Part shown: piece after piece, positions 9,031 to 19,208 of the stretch
Position numbering within the stretch: position 1 is the stretch's first letter
How the letters are laid out: every line of letters starts with the position of its first letter
NCBI GenBank assembly: GCA_024280375.1
Contig: JAJRQF010000035.1
Location: 1 to 64,000, forward strand
DNA length: 64,000 nucleotides
Direction of reading: 5' to 3'
Origin: Alphaproteobacteria bacterium
GTDB lineage: Bacteria; Pseudomonadota; Alphaproteobacteria; Rhizobiales; Rhizobiaceae
The notes under the pieces: model-generated
What the model was told of the DNA's origin: nothing
Seen by the model: only the letters and a program-made list of their open reading frames with translations
Database searches by the model: none
Position numbers and translations under genes: made by a program

Positions 9031-11970
9031 TCAATGTGCCTCATCCCAATTGTCAGCCGCACGCGCATCAACAACCAATGGCACATTGAGCGAAAGTGCC
9101 GGCATCGGTGCATTGACCATGATTTTTTTGACCACCGAAATTGTTTGATCAATCTCGTCTTCGGGCAGTTCGAATATCAACTCATCATGCACCTGCAGCA
9201 ACATGCGAGCGGACAAATTAGCATTACTAAGTGCCGCATCCATTTTGATCATAGCGCGGCGGATAATATCAGCCGCAGAGCCTTGAATGGGCGCATTAAT
9301 CGCCGCACGTTCGTTAAATGCGCGGTGCTGCGGATTTTTTGAATTGATCTCCGGGTAGTGCGCCCGGCGGCCAAATATGGTTTCCACATAGCCTTTGTCG
9401 CGACAATAGGCCTTGGTATCCTCCATATAATCCTTGATGCCGGGAAACCGCTCGAAATACATTTTGATATAGTCGGATGCTTCACCGCGTGAAATGCCCA
9501 ACTGGGCCGCAAGACCGAAGGCGGAAATTCCGTAAATTATGCCAAAATTGATCGCCTTGGCCTGACGGCGCACCATTGGGTCCATACCTTCAACTGGTGT
9601 GTCGAACATTTCACTTGCCGTCATCGCATGAATATCGACCCCATCAGCAAAAGCCTGTTTTAACTGGCCAATATCAGCCACATGGGCAAGCACCCGCAAT
9701 TCGATCTGGCTGTAATCGGCAGATAAGAGCTTGTTGCCTTGTTCGGCCACAAAGGCAGTACGGATTTTGCGGCCTGCCTCACTGCGGATCGGGATATTCT
9801 GCAAATTTGGATCGGAAGAAGAAAGCCTGCCGGTCGATGTGGAGGCCATCGCGTAGGATGTATGCACCCGTTTGGTCGTCGGGTTAATGAACTCAGGCAG
9901 CGCGTCCGTATAGGTGGATTTCAGCTTGGTCAATTGCCGCCATTCTACGATTCTATTTGGCAGGTCGTGGCCCTCGGCCGCCAGGCTTTCCAGCACGCCA
10001 ACAGCAGTGGAATATTGTCCGGATTTGGTTTTCTTACCGCCCGGCAGACCGAGCTTATCAAACAATATTTCGCCAAGTTGTTTGGGTGATCCGATATTAA
10101 ACCGCACGCCTGCATTCTCATAAATTTCAGCCTCAAGCCGGGCCGCACCTTGGCCCAATTCGCCGGAAAGGCGGGAGAGAATTTGCCTGTCCACGACAAT
10201 TCCGCGGGCTTCCATTTTGCAAATTACGTCGACCAAGGGCCGCTCCAACCGCTCATAAATGGTCGTCATGCCTTCCGCTACCAGCCGTGGCTTTAATATC
10301 TGCCACAGCCGTAAGGTGACATCGGCATCTTCGGCCGCATAGGCGGTTGCCACATCCAGCTCGACCATATCGAAGGTGATTTTGGATTTTCCAGAACCGG
10401 TAATATCCTTGTAATGAATGGTCTCATGGCCAAGCCAGGTACGGCAAAGCTCGTCCATATTATGGCGCCTGCGCCCCGCGTCGAGCACATAAGAAAGCAG
10501 CATTGTATCGTCGAAAGGAGCGATTTTGATTCCGCGTCTTGATAGTAGCAACCAGTCATATTTCATGTTCTGGGCAATTTTCAAAACGGATGGATTTTCC
10601 AACATTGGCTTTAGTCTGGCCAATGCCTCATTTTCAGAAATTTGATCTTCAACAAACCCACCACCCAAAAGGTCTCCCTGACCTGATTTATGCGCCACAG
10701 GAATATAGCAAGCCTGAATTTTGCCATCCTCACCCTCAACGGCAAGCGACAGACCAACCAGTTCAGCCTGCATCGCGTCCAATGATGTGGTTTCCGTATC
10801 TACAGCAACTGTGCCTGCACTAATCGCCATTTCGATCCAGCGATCTAACGCCTCTAGAGTGCGAACGCATTCATAGCTATCGGTTTTTATCTCGGCAGAT
10901 ATTCCGGCTTTTTGCCGGGCCGCTGCAAGTTCTTCGGGGGAGAAATGCGCATCCCCCGGCTGTTGTTCCTGCGGCGCTGGGCGGCCAATCGTGCTGCCAG
11001 TGCCCGCATCAAGGTCCGGCCCGCGCTGGGCATCATACCCATCAACCTCAATCGTTACCGGCTCAATCTGCTCGGCGTCCGTATCAGTTTCTGCTGCCAC
11101 CCGTCGGGTCAGCGAATTAAGCTCCATCGCCTTTAGATAGGAAATCAGTTTTGGGCCATTGGGCTCGTGCAAAGAAAGCGCATCAAGCCCAACATCCAGA
11201 GGTACATGCTGATCTAACTCCACCAGTCTTTTGGAAATTCTAGCCTGATCGGCAAATTCGATCAGGTTTTCGCGGCGCTTGTTTTGTTTTATTTCACCGG
11301 CGCGGGAAAGCAGGGTTTCGAGATCACCAAATTCGTTCAACAACAGCGCGGCGGTTTTTGGTCCAATACCCGGAATACCTGGAACATTATCAGTTGAATC
11401 TCCGGCCAAAGCTTGAAGATCAATCATCTTTTCCGGCCCGACACCAAATTTTTCAACCACCTCATCGGGGCCAACCCGGCGATCTTTCATCGTGTCATAC
11501 ATGATGACCTGTGGCCCAACCAATTGCATCAAATCCTTGTCAGATGAAACAATGGTGCAATCAGCGCCAACCGCTGCGGCTTCCCTTGCATAAGTGGCGA
11601 TAATGTCATCGGCCTCAAATCCGGCCTTTTCGATGGAAGGCACATTAAAAGCCTCGGTTGCCTGACGGATCAGTCCGAATTGGGGGCGCAGATCTTCCGG
11701 TGGCGCATCACGATTGGCCTTGTATTCTGGATATATTTCGTTTCGAAAGGTTTTTGAAGAATGATCAAAAATCACTGCAAAATGAGTTGGTACAACGCCG
11801 ACATTAGTATCGCGCGCCTCTTGCAACAATTTCCAAAGCATATTGCAATACCCGGATACGGCCCCCATTGGCAGCCCGTCAGATTTGCGCGTTAGCGGTG
11901 GCAAAGCATGATAGGCTCGAAAAATATATGCTGAACCGTCAACCAGAAACAGATGATCACCTTTTTTCAT
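9031..11970 (-). CDS. polA: DNA polymerase I
   Basis: The 979-residue enzyme fills gaps and removes primers during replication and repair. The N-terminal 5'-3' nuclease domain spans about residues 1-290 (LFLVDGSAYIFRAYHALPPL, GFEADDIIATYA, GDSTDNVPGIPGIGPKTA). The 3'-5' proofreading domain is intact (VAVDTETTSLDAMQ near residue 391). The polymerase domain follows (LSADYSQIELRVLAHV, RRQAKAINFGIIYGISAFG, LLQVHDELIFE). The ATG at 11970 is the only sensible start. It is a stand-alone gene in this window. Confidence 0.97.
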   Translation of the reverse strand: MKKGDHLFLVDGSAYIFRAYHALPPLTRKSDGLPMGAVSGYCNMLWKLLQEARDTNVGVVPTHFAVIFDHSSKTFRNEIYPEYKANRDAPPEDLRPQFGLIRQATEAFNVPSIEKAGFEADDIIATYAREAAAVGADCTIVSSDKDLMQLVGPQVIMYDTMKDRRVGPDEVVEKFGVGPEKMIDLQALAGDSTDNVPGIPGIGPKTAALLLNEFGDLETLLSRAGEIKQNKRRENLIEFADQARISKRLVELDQHVPLDVGLDALSLHEPNGPKLISYLKAMELNSLTRRVAAETDTDAEQIEPVTIEVDGYDAQRGPDLDAGTGSTIGRPAPQEQQPGDAHFSPEELAAARQKAGISAEIKTDSYECVRTLEALDRWIEMAISAGTVAVDTETTSLDAMQAELVGLSLAVEGEDGKIQACYIPVAHKSGQGDLLGGGFVEDQISENEALARLKPMLENPSVLKIAQNMKYDWLLLSRRGIKIAPFDDTMLLSYVLDAGRRRHNMDELCRTWLGHETIHYKDITGSGKSKITFDMVELDVATAYAAEDADVTLRLWQILKPRLVAEGMTTIYERLERPLVDVICKMEARGIVVDRQILSRLSGELGQGAARLEAEIYENAGVRFNIGSPKQLGEILFDKLGLPGGKKTKSGQYSTAVGVLESLAAEGHDLPNRIVEWRQLTKLKSTYTDALPEFINPTTKRVHTSYAMASTSTGRLSSSDPNLQNIPIRSEAGRKIRTAFVAEQGNKLLSADYSQIELRVLAHVADIGQLKQAFADGVDIHAMTASEMFDTPVEGMDPMVRRQAKAINFGIIYGISAFGLAAQLGISRGEASDYIKMYFERFPGIKDYMEDTKAYCRDKGYVETIFGRRAHYPEINSKNPQHRAFNERAAINAPIQGSAADIIRRAMIKMDAALSNANLSARMLLQVHDELIFELPEDEIDQTISVVKKIMVNAPMPALSLNVPLVVDARAADNWDEAH

Positions 11971-12497
11971 ATTCCAGACCTTTTCCAGCCGCTTATAAAA
12001 TTTGACGTTTGCAATGAGAACGTCGCGAAGATGACGGAGGTCAGTATCGAATGCAAGTAATCAACATTAAGACCACAGTTCTTTGTTGTGTCCTCCCTCC
12101 GTGGCAGGGCAAGATTTGGTTTATCCAAATTGCCAGCCCGTGAACGGCAGTCGGGCCGGATGGCGCGACGGAAAACAAAATGCGCTCACTAATAATAATT
12201 TAATCACGACACTGTGTTGGGCCGTGTCTTGAAGCCATTAATATTAAACCCCAAATTATTGGTATTCCGGAAGTGTTCCGGTGGTTTTGGCCAGATATCC
12301 CCCAATTGGCTAAAACCAGAAACACCCGCTCTCTCCTTGGGTGTTTTCAAATGGCGTAACGGCTGTCGTGGATTTGCCCTCATTTTTCCACGGCAGTCAC
12401 CCTTTGCATGCGCTCACTTATACTTTTTCAATTGCGGTTCGAGCCCGTTATGATAGGATTTGGACCAAACTCCCACTTCCAAATGAAAAGCATTTTG
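11971..12497. other. Intergenic region between divergent polA and M20 peptidase genes
   Basis: No gene is seen in these 527 bases. There is a strong hairpin AAACACCC-(11 nt)-GGGTGTTT at 12320-12346 followed by TTC. A longer imperfect stem at about 12361-12398 pairs GGCTGTCGTGGA with TCCACGGCAGTC. They could be a leader or terminator structure ahead of the peptidase gene. Confidence 0.4.
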
Positions 12498-13883
12498 ATG
12501 TCAGATATTTCGCCCGTACTCGCCCGCATTGATAATCAGCTACCTGAGGCTCTTGATCGACTTTTTGAGCTATTGCGCATTCAAAGTATTTCAACAGACC
12601 CGGCTTTTAAGGAAGAGTGTCGGAAGGCGGGCTCCTGGCTGGTTGATCAGTTAATCGAGATCGGTTTTGAGGCAAGCCTTCGAGATACCAATGGGCACCC
12701 CATGGTTGTTGCCCATCATGATGGGCCGGAGGGTGCGCCACATCTGCTTTTTTATGGTCATTATGATGTTCAGCCGGTCGACCCGCTGGAACTGTGGCAT
12801 CAGCCACCCTTTGAACCGGTAATGAAGGAGCTGGAAGGTGGCCAAAAGCAAATTCACGCAAGGGGGGCTGCTGACGACAAGGGCCAGCTAATGACCTTCG
12901 TTGAAGCCTGTCGCGCCTGGAAACAGGAAACCGGTGGCCTGCCTTGTAAAATTACCATTTTATTTGAGGGCGAGGAAGAGTCCGGCTCACCAAGTCTGCT
13001 ACCGTTTTTTGAAGCAAATGGCGAAGAACTTACCTGCGATCTGGCGCTGGTGTGTGATACGGGCATGTGGGATATTGAAACGCCTGCGGTCAATATTGCC
13101 CTGCGCGGTATGGTGACCGAAGACTTTGTTATTCGTGCCGCAAGCCGTGACCTTCATTCTGGCCATTATGGTGGGGCGGCAGCCAATCCAATTCATATAT
13201 TATCGAAAATCCTTGCCGATATGCATGACGAGTCCGGTCGAATTACCCTTGAAGGTTTTTATGACGATGTCGAGGATGTGTCTGAAAACATACGAAAACA
13301 ATGGGACGGGCTTGGCTTCAGCGCCAGTGACTTTTTAGGCGAAATCGGGCTTTCCATGCCGGCTGGCGAAGCAAATCGACCTGTGCTGGAACAAATCTGG
13401 TCACGCCCAACCGCAGAAGTCAATGGCATTATTGGCGGCTATACGGGCGATGGATTCAAGACCGTTATTGCAGCAGAAGCCTCCGCAAAAGTTTCATTTC
13501 GTCTGGTAAGTAATATGGACCCTGAAAAGGTCCATGCAGCATTCGTCAAACATGTGAAATCGCGTTTGCCAGAGGATTGTACGGTTGAATTCAAACACCA
13601 TGAAGGATCACCGGCAATTCAACTTGATCATACTTTACCACAGTTAAATAAAGCTGCGGCAGTGTTGGAAGAGGAATGGGGCAAACCAGCCGCGATGATC
13701 GCCATGGGTGGTTCGGTTCCAATTGTTGGCGAGTTCAAGCGCATGCTTGGCATGGATTCTTTGATGGTCGGATTTGGTCTGGATAATGATTGTATTCATT
13801 CACCCAACGAGAAATACGAACTCTCCAGCTTTCATAAAGGCACCCGCTCCTGGGCGCGAATTTTGGCCGCGTTGGCTGAATAA
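12498..13883 (+). CDS. M20-family metallopeptidase (dipeptidase-like)
   Basis: This di-zinc exopeptidase, about 461 residues long, shows the full ligand series in order: YGHYDVQPVDP, GAADDKGQLM with the bridging Asp, FEGEEESGSPS with the catalytic Glu pair, CDTGMWD, and the C-terminal CIHSPNEKYEL. The dimerisation lid occupies the middle. The layout fits cytosolic dipeptidases related to CNDP and DapE-like enzymes. The ATG at 12498 (MSDISPVLARID) is chosen; an ATG at 12483 would add five residues. It converges with the acyltransferase gene across 21 bases. Confidence 0.9.
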   Translation: MSDISPVLARIDNQLPEALDRLFELLRIQSISTDPAFKEECRKAGSWLVDQLIEIGFEASLRDTNGHPMVVAHHDGPEGAPHLLFYGHYDVQPVDPLELWHQPPFEPVMKELEGGQKQIHARGAADDKGQLMTFVEACRAWKQETGGLPCKITILFEGEEESGSPSLLPFFEANGEELTCDLALVCDTGMWDIETPAVNIALRGMVTEDFVIRAASRDLHSGHYGGAAANPIHILSKILADMHDESGRITLEGFYDDVEDVSENIRKQWDGLGFSASDFLGEIGLSMPAGEANRPVLEQIWSRPTAEVNGIIGGYTGDGFKTVIAAEASAKVSFRLVSNMDPEKVHAAFVKHVKSRLPEDCTVEFKHHEGSPAIQLDHTLPQLNKAAAVLEEEWGKPAAMIAMGGSVPIVGEFKRMLGMDSLMVGFGLDNDCIHSPNEKYELSSFHKGTRSWARILAALAE

Positions 13884-13904
13884 TTCATGGGCTGCAATCT
13901 ATGT

Positions 13905-14987
13905 TTACTCAGCCGGGTGAAGCATTGCCTTTGGTTTAGGTTCTGTTGATTTCAGATAGGCCCAGTTGGGCCGTGTGAACAGAAACTTGCCAAGGCCTGT
14001 AAACTGAATGGTTTTATACATGATAACCGGCACCAGCACGCCAAAGAACGTGACAATGGCTGACATTGTACCGATGTCCAGATCCGGCCAGAAACGAGCT
14101 AGCGATAGACGAAGTATCCCCATCGGTAAAAAGAATGCCAGATAGATCACAATTGAATTTTCTCCCAGGTAACGCAGAAATTTCATAAAGTTCAATCGTG
14201 ATAAAAGGCAAGATGCCAATACGACAGCACAGGCACCCAATGCACCAAGCATGAGCGAGATTATTGGTAAATCGCCATATCCGTTAAACACCAGCACTCC
14301 ATTGAGCAATGCCCATCCGATTAGTCCAAAAACAGACCAGCTGATATTGTTGATCGCCCAGGAGGCAAAGCGGAAAATTTGCGGCGCAAACAGATAGCCT
14401 GCAACAAAATATACATAGCGACTGGCAAATTCATCAATTGTTACCCAGCCCGTATGAATTGGTAAAATCTGCAATAATGCAGCTCCGCCAATCAGAACAT
14501 ACCAGGGTTGTTTTCTAAGGACTTTGGTAATCACAAAGAAGACCGGCAACAGATAAATAAACCACAAGGTGCCAAATGGTTGCACGAATGTTAGCGCCCA
14601 GGAACTGGCAACATGGCCAACAGTATGACCGTCAGCGATGGAAAACGGAGCTTTAAAAACAAATTGAATGGCGACCCAAAGAATGTAGAAATAGAAGAAA
14701 TGGACGACTTTTCGGTCCAGATATAACCGCCAATCCCGATCAATTACATTAGCCAGAAACAGCCCTGAAATCAGAAAGAAATCCGGCATCCTGAAAGGAC
14801 GGGCAAATTCAACTACATAATGCAACCATCCTGTGCCATTCATGGTTTCACCCATCCGCAATGTCGAATGCATCATGACCACAAGAATGATACAAAACCC
14901 CTTTGCATAGTCGACCCAATCAATACGCGAGTGCGTTGAGCGATCCGTCGTGTTTTTCAATTCCTGGGCTGATTTTACGTGTTCCAT
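13905..14987 (-). CDS. Acyltransferase 3-family membrane protein
   Basis: The 360-residue protein is integral to the inner membrane with about ten hydrophobic segments. It opens RIDWVDYAKGFCIILVVMMH, the family hallmark containing the catalytic His region, and has RPFRMPDFFLISGLFLA. This group (COG1835/COG4763, OpgC-related) O-acylates glycans or exopolysaccharides. The ATG at 14987 has AGGA five bases upstream; one at 14993 is equally in frame. No glycan genes are adjacent, so the acceptor is unknown. Confidence 0.85.
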   Translation of the reverse strand: MEHVKSAQELKNTTDRSTHSRIDWVDYAKGFCIILVVMMHSTLRMGETMNGTGWLHYVVEFARPFRMPDFFLISGLFLANVIDRDWRLYLDRKVVHFFYFYILWVAIQFVFKAPFSIADGHTVGHVASSWALTFVQPFGTLWFIYLLPVFFVITKVLRKQPWYVLIGGAALLQILPIHTGWVTIDEFASRYVYFVAGYLFAPQIFRFASWAINNISWSVFGLIGWALLNGVLVFNGYGDLPIISLMLGALGACAVVLASCLLSRLNFMKFLRYLGENSIVIYLAFFLPMGILRLSLARFWPDLDIGTMSAIVTFFGVLVPVIMYKTIQFTGLGKFLFTRPNWAYLKSTEPKPKAMLHPAE

Positions 14988-14993
14988 GGTCAT

Positions 14994-15426
14994 CCTACCT
15001 GTCGGCGTTTAATTTTAGCCAATATCTTCAATTGGAGTTTTGACGTTGAAATACTGTATCAAATTTAGCGCTAATATGGATTAACGGCTAAGGTTAACGG
15101 CAATCACGAAGTTGAGAATGCGGAGTTTACGAGCGGAATATTATAACTATGGTTAATCTCAGAACCCAAATTTTAACGAAATCGTCAATGAATGATTGCA
15201 TAAATGAGTATGGTCATCTGAGAATACGCTGAATTTTCATACCTTTAGGTTGATAGCAAGCAGGACCAATAGATAATTGTGGCTCTCAATCGTCGCCCGG
15301 GCAAAAAATCTGCGTGGGAAAAAGTTTACCTCGTTTTAAATTGTCCGAGTTATTTTTCACTCAAGGCTAAAGGCATTCTCAGCAGCTGACGAAAATCCGT
15401 TTCTCGTAACATTTTGGTCTTAAACG
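14994..15426. other. Gene-free region between divergent genes
   Basis: These 433 AT-rich bases separate the divergent acyltransferase and penicillin-binding-protein genes and must hold both promoters. No clear sigma-70 pair, hairpin or small gene could be singled out. Confidence 0.3.
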
Positions 15427-17550
15427 TTGGCAAAAAAATCAACTTATCAGCGGATTGAACCGAGATTCGATAAATCGAATGCGAGGGGTAAAAAGAGCGG
15501 GTCAAAAACGCGCCGAAAAAACAAAAAACAAACATCAAAACGATCAAATTCTAAAGGCGAGCTATTCTCAAAGCTAGGCTCACTTGCCTATTGGTGTTTT
15601 GTTATGGGATTATGGGGCGGCATCGCCAGCATTGCCATCATCGGGTTTTATGCAGTCCAACTACCACAAAGTTCTTCCTGGTCAGTACCTAAGCGCCCGC
15701 CTAATGTGAGGATTGTTTCGGTCAATGGAAAACTGCTTGCAAATCGCGGAGTAACGGGTGGCGAGTCTGTCGCTCTTGCTCACATGTCTCCCTATATTCC
15801 AAAAGCACTAATCGCGATCGAAGACCGACGTTTTCATAGCCACTTTGGCGTTGACCCATTTGGGCTTGTTCGGGCGAGTGTTAAGAATTTTTTCGCCGGA
15901 CGTGTGGTTCAGGGCGGATCAACAATTACGCAACAATTGGCGAAAAACCTCTTTTTAAAGCCTGAGCGCACTTTCAAGCGGAAAATTCAAGAGGTCATCT
16001 TATCGTTTTGGCTCGAGGCAAAGTTCACTAAAAATGAAATACTGGAGCTCTACTTAAACAGGGTCTATTTCGGGTCCGGTTCGTATGGGGTGGATGCAGC
16101 GTCCAGACGCTATTTTTCAAAACCATCTCGAGATGTAAATCTTGCGGAAGCCGCATTGCTGGCGGGGCTGTTGAAGGCTCCTTCCAGGTTATCTCCGGCC
16201 CGGAATCCAATAAAAGCAGAAAAACGGGCGCAGGTTGTATTATCTGCGATGCGGCGCGCCAATTTTATCACTGACAGGGAAGCCGCCAAAGCACTTTCAA
16301 TGCCATCGACAAAAGCCAGGAGCTATTGGTCCGGCGCAGAAAATTATGTTGCCGACTGGATTATGAATGATCTTGAAAAGCTTGTTGGGCCGATTACAGA
16401 AAATATTATAATCGAAACCACGCTGGATCTTGGCTTGCAGAAATCGGCGGAAGCCGAAATTCGGGCCGCACTGAACAAAGCTGGCAAGTCGATGCAGGTA
16501 TCGCAGGCTGCATTGGTTTCGCTCGACGGTACCGGCGCCATTCGCGCCATGGTTGGTGGACGTGATTATGCCACCAGCCAGTTCAACCGGGCATTAGATG
16601 CCAAGCGCCAACCGGGTTCCGCTTTCAAACCGATAGTATATCTTGCAGCCCTTGAAAATGGCAACACGCCGTCATCTATCCGGCAGGATATGCCGATCAG
16701 GATAGGAAAATGGCGCCCAAAGAATTACGACAACAAGTATCGCGGTGCGGTGACACTTAAAACCGCCCTATCGAAATCGCTTAATACAATCGCCGCCCAA
16801 CTGACAATGGAGGTTGGGCCGCGCAATGTAGTAAATCTGGCCCACCGACTGGGCATTAAATCCAAGTTGCTAGCCAATGCTTCTATTGCGCTTGGAACTT
16901 CTGAGGTGTCATTGCTTGAGCTTACCAGCGCTTACGCACCCTTATCTAATGGCGGCTATTTGGCGCGCCCATACGTAATCAACCGGATAAAAACCAAACG
17001 GGGCAGGGTGCTTTACCGACACAAATCTGGTGAAAGCCGCCGTGTTATTTTAGCCAAACATATTGGACCAATGAACGCGATGATGATTGATGTCGTTCGC
17101 AATGGTACGGGCAAGGCAGCACGGCTTAAAGGGTGGCCCGTTGGCGGTAAAACCGGTACAAGCCAGGATTTTCGTGACGGGTGGTTTATCGGCTATACGA
17201 CTAACCTCACCACCGGTGTTTGGTTTGGTAACGATGATGGCCAGCCAACAAAAAAGCTTACGGGCGGTTCATTGCCTGCCAAAACCTGGGCGAGATTTAT
17301 GAATATTGCGCACAATAGTGTACCAGTTGTCGATTTGCCCGGTAGCTATCAACGAAATGTTGTGCTTCCACTGGTTGTGGCAATTCCGAAAAAGCGGCCA
17401 CCAGTTTCTACAAGTCGCTTGGTTCGAATGGTTAGCAATCGCAGGGTGAAAACCAGCCGCGATGACCATCCCGTTCCTTCTGTTGGCATTGGTCAACGTC
17501 GAAAACCCATCGAAAAAAGGTCAATCATGGATCTGATCTTTGGTGGCTAG
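15427..17550 (+). CDS. Class A penicillin-binding protein (1A family)
   Basis: The 707-residue bifunctional peptidoglycan synthase has a very basic cytoplasmic tail (residues 1-45), one membrane anchor (about 52-76), a GT51 glycosyltransferase domain and a transpeptidase domain. The GT51 motifs are AIEDRRFHSHFGVD, GGSTITQQLAKN and LELYLNRVYFG. The transpeptidase motifs are SAFK near residue 398, SLN and KTGTS near 575. A TTG at 15427 appears to be the start, because the preceding in-frame codons include a stop and the next Met lies inside the membrane segment. The C-terminal tail is basic. Confidence 0.93.
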   Translation: MAKKSTYQRIEPRFDKSNARGKKSGSKTRRKNKKQTSKRSNSKGELFSKLGSLAYWCFVMGLWGGIASIAIIGFYAVQLPQSSSWSVPKRPPNVRIVSVNGKLLANRGVTGGESVALAHMSPYIPKALIAIEDRRFHSHFGVDPFGLVRASVKNFFAGRVVQGGSTITQQLAKNLFLKPERTFKRKIQEVILSFWLEAKFTKNEILELYLNRVYFGSGSYGVDAASRRYFSKPSRDVNLAEAALLAGLLKAPSRLSPARNPIKAEKRAQVVLSAMRRANFITDREAAKALSMPSTKARSYWSGAENYVADWIMNDLEKLVGPITENIIIETTLDLGLQKSAEAEIRAALNKAGKSMQVSQAALVSLDGTGAIRAMVGGRDYATSQFNRALDAKRQPGSAFKPIVYLAALENGNTPSSIRQDMPIRIGKWRPKNYDNKYRGAVTLKTALSKSLNTIAAQLTMEVGPRNVVNLAHRLGIKSKLLANASIALGTSEVSLLELTSAYAPLSNGGYLARPYVINRIKTKRGRVLYRHKSGESRRVILAKHIGPMNAMMIDVVRNGTGKAARLKGWPVGGKTGTSQDFRDGWFIGYTTNLTTGVWFGNDDGQPTKKLTGGSLPAKTWARFMNIAHNSVPVVDLPGSYQRNVVLPLVVAIPKKRPPVSTSRLVRMVSNRRVKTSRDDHPVPSVGIGQRRKPIEKRSIMDLIFGG

Positions 17551-17722
17551 AATTTTCATATTCGTACAAAACCAGCCAAAATTAATAATATCGGAGAAAG
17601 ACAAATTCTTGCAATAATTGAACCCGTATCCATAAAAACAGCTCAATTTTCGCAATAACGGTTAAAAACCGGGCCGCAGGCCGAAATTATTCAAATTTAT
17701 TGCCCTTATCCCGGAAATAGTT

Positions 17723-17751
17723 TTGACACATATACTCAACCCGGGTAATTG
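17723..17751 (+). promoter_or_regulatory. Possible promoter for the TIGR02300 gene
   Basis: TTGACA at 17723-17728 is followed 17 bases later by TAATTG. The -35 match is perfect and the spacing is ideal, but the -10 match is poor. It lies about 75 bases before the gene. Confidence 0.3.
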
Positions 17752-17825
17752 GAGCGCAATTAGTGTATTTGCTGTAAATTGCATTTGGTTTGACTGAGCA
17801 TGTTGGACCAAACAAACAAGAGGCT

Positions 17826-18239
17826 ATGAAGTTGGCTAGACCAGAGCTTGGTGAAAAAAGGCGTTGCCTTTCCTGTGAATTGAAATTTTACGATCTGAAC
17901 AATGATCCGGCAATTTGCCCGAAATGCGGTGTCGTATTTGAACAGCAGACACCGGAAAAAGTTGAACCTGTGGTAGAACCGGTTGCACCGAAGAAACCGA
18001 AAGATGACGATGTAACCGTTTTGAGCACCGATCCTGATACTGTTTCACTTGAAGATGCCGACGATGATGACGGCGATACGGTTGACGGTGAAGATATTCC
18101 AGAGGATATTCCTGAAATCGCAGGCGATGATGAAGAGACCAACTCTGAAGTCGATGATGCATTCCTGGATGAAGACGAAGAAAACGATGATATGTCTGGA
18201 TTGGTAAACGTTACCAAAGATGATGGTGACGAAAACTAG
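17826..18239 (+). CDS. TIGR02300-family protein
   Basis: This small protein has an N-terminal treble-clef-like zinc site, RRCLSCELKFYDLNNDPAICPKCG style (C-x2-C then C-x2-C; key residues at about 13-35), followed by a long acidic tail rich in Asp and Glu. That is the layout of the alphaproteobacterial TIGR02300 family, of unknown function. Relatives begin MAKPELGTKR, so a TTG at 17832 (giving ARPELGEKR), eight bases after AAGAGG, may be the true start rather than the ATG at 17826. It precedes tRNA-Ala. Confidence 0.85.
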   Translation: MKLARPELGEKRRCLSCELKFYDLNNDPAICPKCGVVFEQQTPEKVEPVVEPVAPKKPKDDDVTVLSTDPDTVSLEDADDDDGDTVDGEDIPEDIPEIAGDDEETNSEVDDAFLDEDEENDDMSGLVNVTKDDGDEN

Positions 18240-18410
18240 CCGACAAATTGTTGTATTTAATATTGATTGGTCACAAAGTTTGCACATCCCTATTATTTGT
18301 CTTGTATTGTGCTGTGATGCTTATTAGAACGTCCGGCATTCACCTTACGGATGAAAATCAATATGTAGTACTGCCGATATACGAAACGTAATTATATATC
18401 GTGAATAAAT

Positions 18411-18490
<80 letters not shown>

Positions 18491-18520
18491 CCATATCTCA
18501 CGGCAGTTCACTTCGTTCAC

Positions 18521-18538
18521 GCCTGCGATGGCGCAGGC
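18521..18538 (+). terminator. Hairpin after tRNA-Ala
   Basis: GCCTGCG-ATGG-CGCAGGC is a perfect 7-bp stem 35 bases after the tRNA. It lacks a U-run and may aid termination or processing. Confidence 0.35.
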
Positions 18539-18593
18539 AGTTCGCCTGGCAGCACTTGTGCTGCTGTTGTGGTTCGAGGTTTCTCCTTCCATA

Positions 18594-18835
18594 CCCACCA
18601 TTCAGTCTTCTGCAAACTATATGAATTTCAAAGCTTGCCGGAAGTGTCCGTGTTTACGGGGGCTTAACCTCATATCGTGCATCGCATTAAGGCATGTGGT
18701 GGCGCAGAGAGAGGGGAATTTGCGGATATCTGCCGTTGTTCTCTGCAGCGCAGACAACTGGTCCTCTACAGCTTTCAATGATGCACCAAGATGTTGACTG
18801 ATGGTTGGCGTAAACATGAGGAAACTCGCCCAGTT
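18594..18835 (-). repeat. Dispersed repeat copy 1 with a small reading frame
   Basis: This segment is roughly 80% identical to 33079-33330. Both copies lie just past the 3' end of a serine-recombinase C-terminal remnant and keep an open minus-strand frame. In copy 1 the frame runs 18817-18617, ending MHDMRLSPRKHGHFRQALKF. It may be a conserved small gene of the recombinase module or non-coding DNA. No family is recognised. Confidence 0.55.
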
Positions 18836-18892
18836 ACAAGTATGCCAATGGCGGGAAACTTTATTCAGAATAATTTGAAGTGAAGCGGGTTA

Positions 18893-19200
18893 GATAAATC
18901 CCAGCAATTTCTGCTGTTCCTGCCAATTGACTGGAAAAATAGGAAGCCGGAGCAATCGCTCTGCGGTCAGTCCTTGCGGCTCGCGACCCTGAAAGATGGT
19001 TTCAACAATGTCAGGAGCCAGGAATGCAAGCCTGATGGTGCGGGCCACATGGCGTTGGTCAACATTGGTTTGCTCGCCTATTTCTTTGAATGATTTCCCA
19101 GCCTTGAGAAATTCAAACCAGATATAAGCCTGGGCAATAGCTTTGAGAAGCGCAGGATCTGCTTTGCCATTCTTACTCTTGTCCGATCCAATTCAGCAAG
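18893..19200 (-). pseudogene. Serine recombinase C-terminal remnant, fused by deletion
   Basis: Reading the minus strand gives DKSKNGKADPALLKAIAQAY and later ARTIRLAFLAPDIVETIFQG, ending WQEQQKLLGF. This is the C-terminal tail of large alphaproteobacterial serine recombinases and is closely similar to the copy at 33371-33667. The catalytic and zinc-ribbon domains are absent. An ATG overlapping the DUF3489 stop starts MSDALAELD, and this runs at an ATTGGA into the recombinase tail. A deletion therefore seems to have joined the start of the next module gene to the recombinase end. Confidence 0.7.
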
Positions 19201-19208
19201 AGCGTCAC

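Noticed and set aside
17888-18217. Serine-rich minus-strand frame of 109 residues
   Set aside because: It is the complement of the acidic Asp/Glu tail of the TIGR02300 protein.
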